64,000 bases of DNA from Nemophila menziesii (Eukaryota > Streptophyta > Magnoliopsida > Boraginales > Hydrophyllaceae). The stretch is from assembly GCA_029959085.1 (NCBI GenBank), contig JARWIR010000008.1:18958001-19022000 (forward strand), given 5' to 3'. Under the pieces are notes generated by a model. It saw only the letters and a list, made by a program, of their open reading frames with translations. It had not been told where the DNA came from and did no database searches. The stretch's first letter is position 1; every line of letters begins with the position of its first letter. The translations under genes were made by a program, and so were the position numbers. Below, in pieces: positions 44,645 to 54,442 of the stretch.

Positions 44645-44865
44645 GCACCACGACTAATCCCATGGGGATATACACGCCTCCCCATGTATATTCCCAGGTA
44701 AATCAAAACTATATTACCCATGTTCAGGGAGAGGTTCGAGCCTTGTACCTCTTACTTACATGCGTTAGGGAGGGAATTTTCGAACTCTAGACCTTCCCTT
44801 TAAGTGCTGAAGAAATAGCAAGACTCTGGCCAGTTTAGCTAACCCAACTGGTTAAAAGAACTCAA
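44645..44865 (-). mobile_element. SINE-like element (minus strand)
   Basis: On the minus strand GGTTAGCTAAACTGGCCAGA (A box, about 44830-44845) is followed by GGTCTAGAGTTCGAAAATTC (B box, about 44776-44790), the internal Pol III promoter of tRNA-derived SINEs. A second GAGGTACAAGGCTCGAACC block lies downstream (44733-44755), resembling the head at 38040-38065. Confidence 0.55.
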
Positions 44866-44878
44866 ATATTATGAACCC

Positions 44879-45514
44879 GTGGAAGGTGACATGCTACAAC
44901 TTTTGGAGAGCAATGTATTAACAATAGAGCAAGCTTTCGATTTCTCGCTTATTGGTTATGTTGCCGGGAAAAAATCCCCGGATATGGAAGATATTAGAAG
45001 AATTATTAAAGAATGGAATGTCAAATGTAAAGTTTGGGAACACCTATCCGGATGGTTAATCTTCAAATTTGATAAAGATGAAGATAAAAGAAATGTTCTC
45101 TTGAAAGGGCCTTACCTTTCTTATGGTCGTCTCCTTCTTCTTTCGGAGATTTCAGATTTCTTCGATTTTGGAAACCTTGAGATAAACAAGAATCCTACTT
45201 GGGTTATTTTAAGAAAACTTCCCGAACAAGCAAGAACGGACGAAGGATTAGCCAAGATTGCCTCGTAAGTGGGAGAACCAATTCAAACGGATGGGATTAC
45301 ATTTGAAAATGAAGATATTAGTTATGCGCGAGTCCTCATTGAGTTGAATTTGAGTAAAGATCGAAAGTTAAATATAGAATTTAAATTGCACACAGGAAAG
45401 AAGTATTGTGTTAGTATGGAATATGAAAATCTACCTCCATATTGTTTTACGTGTAAAACTTTTGGGCATAAGAATAGTAAGTGTTATTACATGTTTGATA
45501 AAAATAAAAAATAA
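44879..45514 (+). pseudogene. LINE-2 ORF1 (DUF4283 and zinc knuckle)
   Basis: From 44879 the frame reads MEGDMLQLLESNVLTIEQAF and continues with WNVKCKVWEHLSGWLIFKFD, DKRNVLLKGPYLSYGRLLLL and NPTWVILRKLPEQARTDEGL, a good DUF4283 domain of about 125 residues. A single stop at 45266-45268 interrupts it. It goes on in the same frame with GEPIQTDGITFENEDISYAR and the zinc knuckle CFTCKTFGHKNSKC (about 45447-45490), ending at 45512. With the one stop read through, it would be a normal ORF1. Probably an RNA-binding nucleocapsid-like protein. Confidence 0.8.
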
Positions 45515-46467
45515 CAAATTTAATAAGTTAAGAGAAGGGCCTATTAGAAATTATACAAAAGAACCTCAAGTGCAATTTCCTAAAGAAAGGGGTGTACCAC
45601 AACAGCTTATTGCAGTCACCCCAAGATACTCCAATAGCAGCTCTCGGCTGAATATATTAGTGGACCTTCACAGAAGCTTGCGAGTGGAGTACTCCCTCCA
45701 GTAACTCGGTAGCAGGCACATGGTATTGTTCACTCCAATGCTCAAAAGCTTGCCAACTCATCTCCTCGGTAAAAGCAAGTCAATTCCATGTTGTTGACTC
45801 CTCAACAACTAAGTGAGGTAAATGCTCCACTAAAAAAACAAAGTGAGGAAGTAAATGCTCCACTAAAAAAAAGCAGTCAACTCTCCACACCTTAGTGATG
45901 TGGTCAACTCATCAGTCCATTTTAATGTTGCTGTCCAGAATGTAGTGCTGCAGACAAATTTTAATAAGCAGCAGCTCTCTGCTCCCAAGCTGAAACAGCA
46001 GCTCCATCTGCAATGTACAACTCAGCAACAAAATGAGGCAGCGGTCCAAGCGATTTTCCTGGACACTGCAGTTAATGCGTTTCAAACCCGGGAAAAAGTT
46101 TTTCTGCAGCAAAATTTTCTGAAAACTGCAGCTAGGGCTTGGGAAAAATCGCTAGACCTTAAGTCCGTTTCGAAAATTGATAGTAGTTGTGAGGTTGTGC
46201 TTTCCGGGTGGGTTTGAGTTCGCGCTCCGCCTCTATGGTTGTTTTTTTAGAATCCGAAGCGATGAAACGATTACAAAAGCATGAAGAAGAGAGGTAAAAT
46301 TGAGCATCTTTTTGAGATAGTAGTTAGTAAGAAAACGAAAAAAAGCGAAACGAGTTATAAGAAACTCACACTTGCTAGACGAGAATATGCGTGGCAAAAA
46401 AACAATATTGGAAAGCTAAAAGTGTTAAACTTAAATGCACAAATAAGGGGAAACCCTCCGAGTGTTG
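45515..46467 (+). other. LINE-2 ORF1 tail/inter-ORF spacer
   Basis: Short frames, Gln/Ser-rich where open (45900-46217), with a duplicated AAATGCTCCACTAAAAAA at about 45819 and 45851. In L1-type LINEs the low-complexity C-terminal tail of ORF1 lies here. No separate gene. Confidence 0.5.
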
Positions 46468-47170
46468 TTAATGATTAATACAACTTGGAACACTAGGGGT
46501 TTCGACTCAACCCATAAGAGGCGAGAAGTAGTTGATCTAATAAGACGTAAAAATATTGATATTCTTGGCATTTTGGAGACGAAAGTAACACGGTTTGAGT
46601 GGATTATTTTATGAATAGTATGCTAAAAGGATGGAAAAGTGTAAATAAATTTGATCATATAGAACATGGAAGAATTCTTGTTGGTTGGGACCCGGATAAG
46701 GTGCAAGTGGAGGTTATTGAGAGAACACCACAAGCCATTTCATTGCAAAATTGTGTGCAAGGTAACTTCGTTGAGCCTTTACATCTCATTTATATACGAC
46801 TTGAATGATAAAGATTTGCGTAGGAGTTTGTGAAAAAACCTTATAGAATTTTTCAATACTTTTGATGATTCGTAGCTTCTTTTGGGTGATTTTAATAATA
46901 TTTTAGCTTCAAATGAAAGAATTAGAGGGAGAAGTTTAACGGTTGGTGATTTTGAGGAATTTGCGGACTGTTGCAATTGTTTAGGTCTTGAAGATATTCA
47001 GTATATACCGGACAATTATTTACTTGGGATAATAATCATGTCTTAAGCAAGATAGATCGGGCTTTGGGTAATCGGAAATTGGATGAATCCGATCACTATA
47101 TTCAAGCGGAGTTCTTATCAAAATCGAGTGTGTCCGATCATTCGCCTTGTGTGGTAAATATTTTCTTATG
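46468..47170 (+). pseudogene. LINE-2 ORF2 endonuclease (APE-like), broken
   Basis: Starts at 46469 with MINTTWNTRGFDSTHKRREV and DILGILETKV, where the Glu of ETK is the catalytic position. LLGDFNNILASNERIRG follows at about 46870, then SKIDRALGNRKLDESDHY (47048) and SVSDHSPCVVNI (47128). Several frame changes separate these blocks (near 46600, 46806 and 47020). Confidence 0.8.
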
Positions 47171-47429
47171 AAATGTTAATAGAGTTGTTCCGTTCTGGTT
47201 TTTTAATATGTGGGTGGAGCATGATAATTAAAATATAACGGTAGAAAATGGATTGAATAGGACCGTTGTTTCAGGTACTAAACAATACATTCTTTGCCAA
47301 AAACTCAAGGTTTGAAATTTGATTTTCGGAAACTTAATAAAGAACACTTTTCTCATATTTCCGCAAGAGCCAAGAAAGCTAAGGAGGATCTTGAAAAGGC
47401 CGAGGTAACTTTCTAACAAAACTTAACTA

Positions 47430-48209
47430 ATGATTGTAGCTTTGATGTGTTAGTTGGGCTTCGAAATAAGGCGAGACTTCTTAAAAAAGTCGAGATTAGT
47501 TTTCTTCAACAAAAAGCTAAGCTTGGCTATACTCTTAAAAGTGATAGATGTTCGAAATTATTTCATTGGCTTATGAAAAGTAAACAAAGATGGAGATTTA
47601 TTACTAATATTATTTGTGCTAATGGAGAATTATCAAATTCAAGTACCCAAGTGTATGAAGAATTTATTAATCGTTTCAACCTTTATTGGGAACAAACGAT
47701 ACAACATTTCATATCGAATCCGATGTTTTTAATTGGGGGAGTGTACTTCAGAAGCGCAAGGTGTTGAGTTGTGTAGAGACCGATACTGAGATAAAGGGGG
47801 CTATTTTTAGAATAGCAAATGATAAAGCTCCGGAACCCGATGGATTTTTGTTTTGTTTTTTTTTAAGTGTTTGTGGGATATTATTGGAGAAGATGTTTTA
47901 TTAGCGCTACGTGAATTCTTCACTTCCGGATTTTTACTTCGTCTATTAAATACTACGATAATCGATTTAACTCCCAAGATTGATGATATGATGTGTGTAG
48001 ATCATTTTCGATCCGTTTCTCATTGTAACGTGATTTGTACGGCTATTACCATGATCATGGCCGATCAGCTTAAACCAATGCTTAATAATTTAATAGATAA
48101 ATCTCAAAATGCTTTTGTGGAGGGAAGACATATGATTGAGAATATACACCTCATGAAAGAGCTTTTAAGGGGGTACAACAATACTAGTAGCTCCTCGAGA
48201 TACACTATC
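47430..48209 (+). pseudogene. LINE-2 reverse transcriptase, 5' part
   Basis: Frames give VGLRNKARLLKKVEISFLQQ (47450) and CSKLFHWLMKSKQRWRFITN, then in another frame IKGAIFRIANDKAPEPDGF (47790) and, from 47853, KCLWDIIGEDVLLALREFFT, LLNTTIIDLTPKID and LIDKSQNAFVEGRHMIENIH. These are the non-LTR reverse transcriptase blocks 0-2. The frame is cut at 48209 by the solo LTR and resumes at 50425. Confidence 0.85.
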
Positions 48210-50424
48210 TGCTGGAATTTATTATATATTAAGTGTGTTTAAAATCATTTAAAACAAGGTATTAATATAATTATTTTTCATGTTCTTATGGGAGAAGTGG
48301 AAAAGACACTTTTTTGTGAAGAAAATGTCCCACATAGGAGCAGAGATGGAAACTATATTAGCTTCAAATATCTTACCCATCTATTACTTTCTATAGAACC
48401 TAAGGCTATGAAAGCCAAAAAGGAAAAAGAAAAACCCCACACGCGCGCACCACCACCACCACCCTGCGACGGTGTGGGCGTGGGCACATGGGGGAGTTGG
48501 AAAGTTGGGGAGTTGGGGAGTTTGGGGAGTCATAAAATGAAAAATGAAACTAGTTTCCGGAAAAGGCTCTAGTGGAAGATGACTGGTTCTTATTAGGGCT
48601 GCACACGGGTCGGTTATCCGACCCGAAGTGCTAAACCCTACACCCAATCCGTTTTTGTCGGATTTGAATTATGTAAACCCAAACCCTATTTTATTTTCTG
48701 TAAATTGCACGGGTTGGGCCAGGGCGGGTTGAGTCGGATTTGGGTCGGGTTCGGTTTTAGTCAACTAAAAATCATAGAACAACAAAACAATAACAAACAC
48801 CTGAATATAAATTAAACCACAACCTTCAATTTATTATACAAAGAAATATCGAAGAAGAACAGTAGATCCAAAAATCAGAAATTAAATTACAAAGCTTAAT
48901 ATAAGTCTAAATTAACTTTCCAGCCACCTTGCTCCTTCTTGGTATGTTCATAGTTCGTACTTCGCACTTCACACCTACAAAATCAATTAAATACATGAAT
49001 ATATATTATTTTGGAATTAATAATAAATCTATTATTTCGAAATTAAAATAAATATATATACAATATAGATCTATAAATTAGATCCATATCTGTTTCGATT
49101 AGACTAAAAATCGGAATAAAAAAATAAATCTATGTATTACTTTCGAAATAATTTAGATCTGAACATGTTTAATACTAGATTGTTATTTAAAATAATATAC
49201 AAAATACTTATTTACTATTAAATATACGAAAATATAAGAAAAGATATAGATATAATCTAATCAGCTTTAAAGCTTATGATATAATAGATCTATATATAAA
49301 TATATTCGTATGTATAATAAAAAAACATCAAATAAAATTTCAAATCTTATATAGAAGAAAAACGAAATAAGAAATGGTTGAAATAATTATTATGGAAGAG
49401 AAAAGGGTCAGATCCATTAAAGCTTTTGAAGCTTTTTTGTTGAGGAGAGCATTTTGAGAGACGGTAGAATAGTGTATAGGGACCATTTGGTTGAGAGCAT
49501 ATAGAGAGAGAGAGAGAGTTAAATGAAAATGAAATGAATTTGTGAAGAAACTAGTTTATATAGGTAGGGCAAGGCGTAAAATGGGCTGATGGGCTGATGG
49601 GTTGATGGACTGCTAATTAGTAATGGACTATTAGTAGTTAATATATAAGCAGTATATATATAAAAAAAACAGGCCTAATATTTCGGATCGGGTGTCAAAC
49701 CCGCGGATTGGGCTGGTCCAAATCCGAGAACCGGCCCAAACCCAAAAAAAAATTGTTTTTAAACCCTAACGGGTGGTCGGGTGGTAGGGTTCGGGTTTTT
49801 TAGGGTCGGGTGGGGTCGGATTGGTCGGGTTTGCGGGTTGTGGGTTTGGTTTGTGCAGCCCTAGTTCTTATAGTGGTCGGTGGCAATTCAAATCCCTCTA
49901 GCCAAAAGACAAGCGACCACCAGTTACACACCAGAAGACAAGGGTCCACCAATTACGCACCAGTCAACTATTTGAGAACTTGGTCAACATAGGAATGAAC
50001 CAAGTCAACATAGAGTCCAAGTTCATTGCTGGAAATTCAAACGTGTAGCATATGTGCCAACCAAAACTGGCAATCAAGCAAGGGCCAATTATGGAGGCAA
50101 TCAAAGGCATTAATTGGGACGTTTCTGACAGGCTATTCTCACCTACTCTTCTATAAATACTAGCTCCTTCCCACTTGTCTAAGCTGCGAAAAAAAATTAG
50201 AAAAGAACAAAAGAAACTCTCTCTTAGAGATAACCGGTACGCCAGATATCTTTATAACGCCACTTTATCTCCGTGTAATTTGTGTTTGTTTTTTCGATTC
50301 CGTGTAAGTTTCTTTTGTATTATTTCATTTACTGTAATAGATATTTTACCTTAAATTGAAATATTTCTTATCGGGATTTCCATTTCTATTGTTTTAAACT
50401 GGTGATTTTCACTATTTTACACCA
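48210..50424 (+). mobile_element. Solo LTR inserted in LINE-2, itself carrying a hAT element
   Basis: Starts TGCTGGAATTT and ends TTTTACACCA. Flanking pentamers are CTATC (48205-48209) and CTATA (50425-50429); the LINE frame across the site (SRYTI then KIDFRKAY) shows that CTATA was the original target. Net length without the hAT element is about 940 bp. It contains ATGTCCCACAT (48327), TATA-like TCTATAAATACT (about 50151) and a pyrimidine-rich 3' part, typical of plant Copia LTRs. No internal region. Confidence 0.75.
48594..49863. mobile_element. hAT-type element nested in the solo LTR
   Basis: 1,270 bp with inverted ends TAGGGCTGCACACGGGTCGG and TAGGGCTGCACAAACC (complement), and a perfect 8-bp TSD GTTCTTAT (48586-48593 and 49864-49871). 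Both sub-terminal zones are rich in CGGGT/ACCCG motifs; the centre is AT-rich and non-coding. Related in ends to 41466-42052 but with a different sub-terminal motif. Confidence 0.9.
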
Positions 50425-51260
50425 CTATAAAGATTGATTTTCGAAAGGCGTATCATTCGATCTCTTGGGAATTCCTTCATAAGGTATTAAAGGGATTAAA
50501 TTTTCCGGAAAAATTTGTGGATTAGATTATGCCTTCTGTTTCATCTTCTTTCTATTCAGTGGCTCTAAATGAAGAAATTTATGGATTCTTTAAAGGTAAA
50601 AAAGGATTAAGACAAGGTGACCCTATTTCCCCTTATCTTCTTATCCTTTGTCTTGAATACTTCTCTAGACTTTTAAAAAATAACACGAGTATTTATTTTA
50701 AATATCATCCTAAATGTGAGAAGCAAAAGATCACACATTTAGCCTTTGCAGATGATTTAATGTTACTTTCAAAAGGAGACAAAAAGTCAATATAAATTCT
50801 TATGGATAGCTTAAATACCTTTGGAGATTGTTCGGGATTTCGATTAAATGTTGAAAAGTCTAATATTTATTATATTGGGGTGTCAAATGATGACATTGAA
50901 AATGGTGTGACACCTACACTCTTGGAAAGAGGTGTCATGCCTTTTCGTTATCTTGGGGTCCCGCTTAACTCTTCCGTTTTGCTCTCAAGAGATTATAAAC
51001 CTCCTTTTGACAAGTTGGAAGGTTATGTGAGGTCTTGGAGAGCTTTTTCTCTTTCTTTTGCGTGGATATTGGAACTAATTAGATCGGTTCTCCAAGGAGT
51101 TATTTGTTTTAGGTTTAGTATTTTTTCGATTCCGATTGGTGTTCGCGATCGTGTGATTAGCATTTGCCGGAATTTTTGTTGGGAGAATAAACCTCCTCAA
51201 GTTAGTTGGAGCAATATTTGTGTACCAAAGATGAAGATGGACTTGGGTGAAAAAATTTAG
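50425..51260 (+). pseudogene. LINE-2 reverse transcriptase, 3' part
   Basis: Resumes after the solo LTR with KIDFRKAYHSISWEFLHKVL (first catalytic Asp region), then from 50529 GLRQGDPISPYLLILCLEYF and LAFADDLMLLSKGDKK with an intact FADD box (about 50745). From 50802 the next frame gives FRLNVEKSNIYYIG and MPFRYLGVPLNS. Stops at 50524, 50793 and 51258 separate the pieces. Better preserved than LINE-1. Confidence 0.85.
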
Positions 51261-52195
51261 AAGCATGGAACAAAGTATTACTCTTAAGAATGCTTTGGAA
51301 AATTGTGGAAAAAAAATGATTCACTTTGGATTAAATGGATACATGGAGAATATTTTCAAACTTGTGGATTTTGGGAATGGAAACCGAGAAAGGGTGATTC
51401 TCCTTTAATGAAAAATGTTTGGGAGCTAAAAGATATTATTGCTGGGTTCTTAGGAGTGGAAGGCCGGGAGAGTATTTTGGCTTTGTGGTTTTTCTTGAGA
51501 AATGCGAGTCACATTACATATGGGATATCAAGTAAGGAATTTTATTTTTTACATAAAAACCTTATGATTTATTCCGTCAGAAATATTTTATTAAACCTTG
51601 AGCAAATATTATTTGGGACTCGTGTGTATTTCCTAAACATGCAATTATTGTGTGGACGACTTTGAAAGAGAGATTTGAAACTAAGGATCGCATTACTTAT
51701 TTGGAGTTGGATCCTCTTTGTAATTTATGTGGGAAAGATTTTGAGTCAAACAAACACCTCTTTTTCGATTGTGCTTATTCGAGGGTTATTTGGATTGAGA
51801 TAAAGTCTTGGATTGGATAAAGAGATGAAACACGATGTTAAGTGTTTTGATATGGCTTAAAAAGTTTAAAAAGCTAGAGAAAATTGGAGGAGAAAAGCAT
51901 GGATGATTAGATTTGGAGCTACCGTGTATTGTATTTGGAAATCGAGAATTCAGCTAAGTTTAAGAGGTGAATCTTCATCTAGAGAAACGGTTACCAAGGA
52001 AATTAAGTGGTGCATTTTTTATATTTTATTTTCCTTGTTCCCTCATCGTTCGTTTATAGATGATAGTGGGCGATTAGCTTGTATTAGTATTAGTATGGGA
52101 TAGTCATATTTAATTTTTTAGTTGCTATCTTTAATCTTTTAATTTAGATAGGTAATTTTTTTTATAGTGTACCGTTATTTTTTATTAATACAACC
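51261..52195 (+). pseudogene. LINE-2 C-terminal region with zf-RVT, and 3' end
   Basis: LWIKWIHGEYF, GFWEWKPRKGDSPLMKNVW (51330-51430), then a cysteine block LCNLCGKDFESNKHLFFDCA (51715-51770), the zf-RVT domain. WMIRFGATVYCIWKSRIQLS closes the reading frame at 52103. The AT-rich end at about 52200 coincides with the start of duplication copy 2. Confidence 0.7.
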
Positions 52196-52543
52196 ATGTA
52201 CCTAACCTAAAATAAAATACCTAAATTGAGTCTTAGTGAGTTAACTTGTAATGTATTCGAGTTAAGTTTAAAAAGCACTTCCTAGTGGAGTAATGAATCA
52301 GGTCCTGAATCCTGATTCTCTTACTCTTTTTACAAAAAGAAATGTATTTCTTTTAAGAGACTATGAATTTGTCTTTCTTTCTTTTTTCAGATAAATTTGT
52401 CATTAGTTGAATACATCAGATAAGTGAAAAACTTCTTATAAAAAACAATTTATTAGAAATATTAAAGGGTAAAAGTTAACCAAATTTGGTGCTTTCCTAA
52501 TAGGAAAAGGGGCATTTTGTACCGTACCAAGATCACTCAGGCA

Positions 52544-52941
52544 TAGGGATGTAAACAAACCGAGTCGAGCCGAATATTAGATGTGCAAGCTTGTTTGATA
52601 AGATTTACGAGTCGAGCTCAAATTTTAACGAGTCGAGCGGAGCTCAAATTTTAAGGCTTGATAACATATCGAACGCGTTTTTGTTCGAGCCGATCTCGAG
52701 TTATTAACGAATAATTTATTTTTTTATAATTTTAACAATATATTTATTGATACTAAACCATTAATTTACAGATTATAAATTTTTAACGAGTTAACGAACG
52801 AGCTCGAACGAACGCGTTTTTTAACGAACGAGTTCGAACGAACTTTTTTTTCCCGTTTATATAAACGAACGAGTTCGAACGGTCTTTTTACCGAACCGAG
52901 CTCGAGCGGCTCGCGAGCGGCTTGGTTCGTTTACCGCCCTA
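52544..52941. mobile_element. Small hAT-type element
   Basis: 398 bp with ends TAGGGATGTAAACAAACCGA and TAGGGCGGTAAACGAACC (complement), 8-bp TSD CTCAGGCA (52536-52543, 52942-52949). Copy 1 of the duplication has the unoccupied site (CACTCAGGCAGATTG at about 32112). Sub-terminal CGAGCTCGAACGA repeats link it to 41466-42052. Confidence 0.9.
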
Positions 52942-52949
52942 CTCAGGCA

Positions 52950-53626
52950 GGATGTTGAATGCGTGGAGCTTACAAATATGTGTCACGTCATCAGATTTGC
53001 TATATAGAATCATGCTTATTTAAAATTTCAATTCTGGAAAATATTTATTATCCTTTTGATTATAGAAGGTAGAGAAAATAGTCACCACAAGTAACCTGTT
53101 CAACTAAAACGCAATTAAATTAGAGCAGAAAAAAATAGATTCAACCAAAATACCTACTGATTCAAGTATGGAGGCATGGCATTTTCACGGTTGTACAAAA
53201 TCAAATTAAGGTATTAAGTAAATATTAATGAAAGAGACGTGCTCCTTATACTGTACCTCTTTTTTTGTCAAACCTTATAATGTACCTCAATATTGTTTGG
53301 ATTGAACAAGGCAAAAAAGATTAGAATACAATTGAAAAAAACAAAGGTTAATTATAAAGATAGTCCTTTTCTGTAATTGTATCTTTATTTTTGTTTATAA
53401 TTGTTTGGTTCTTATGCTTTCTCCATGTTACCAAGTTACTCCTTTTGTGGGCTTTCGTCAATTGTGAATTATAATTACACAATAAGTTCCTCTCGTCAGT
53501 TCGTCTGGCATTATTTACACGATATGTTCCTTTCGTCATTTCGTTTGGCATTATTTGTAACGAAATAGTGTGAAAAGAAAAAAAAGTGGTACTTGGAAGA
53601 TGAGATGAATGATCTTATTCTTATCA
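52950..53626. other. Non-coding part of duplication copy 2
   Basis: Aligns with 32117-32406 plus 34001-34370 of copy 1. No gene; the minus-strand frame 53348-53551 is the counterpart of an equally unsupported frame in copy 1. Confidence 0.5.
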
Positions 53627-53631
53627 GCAAG

Positions 53632-54265
53632 TGTTGTATATGTGATGTTGTATATGTGAAGTATTATGTTATGTTAAAGTTGCTGAGTTTTTATTTGACC
53701 CACCACGTGGACACATGGCACTTTCTAAGTGGTCTTACGTGGTTTTTATGTGGCGCGCTCGGGACTTTAGATTTTGGATAAAATGGACGGCTGAGATTGC
53801 TTCTCACTTATGTGTCTTATAAAAGGCTTCTTTTCAGCCTTTGTTCAGACTTACTTCTTCGATTACTCTTCCTCTCTCCTCTCTCGCGTATAAACCCTAG
53901 TTTAGTCGAAACCCTTGGTTTCTTCATTAATCCTTTGATAGATTAGTTACAGTTTAGCAAATCTTTATAGATTGAATCCACTGATTCAATTCTCAGTTGT
54001 ATTTCAGCGTAGTTGTTATACTAGATAGATTTGTGGAAGAATTGTAATATTGTGATACTTGAGGGGTTCTTTGTGAGGTGTTTCAATCTTGTAATCCGAG
54101 GCATATAGTAGAGCAGAGCCTTATTCTTCTGGGCTCAACGTGGATGTAGGTCTTTTGTGACTGAACCACGATAATTTCTGGTGTTCTTTACTTTTCTGTG
54201 ATTTACTGTTTTTCTCTGATTAAACTCTTTAAACTATTTTCAATTGAGGTGTTCTATTTACAACA
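53632..54265 (+). repeat. 5' LTR
   Basis: Starts TGTTGTATATGTGA, which is duplicated in tandem (53632-53645 and 53646-53659), and ends CTATTTACAACA. TATA box TATAAAAG at 53818; the TATGTGTCTTATAAAAGG context is shared with the 3' LTR. Confidence 0.95.
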
Positions 54266-54442
54266 GTGGTATCAGAGCTTTGTTTTGAAAACGATTCAGT
54301 TTTTCACCTCTTTCGGAAAATTAGGGTTTTTGTTTTCTTAATTAATTTCTTGGAGATCTCGTTTGATTTCCGAAATTAGTTGGAGTCTTAAAATTTTTTC
54401 ACTGCGGGTTTATTTCTTTATCTTCTTGATTAACCTCCTACG

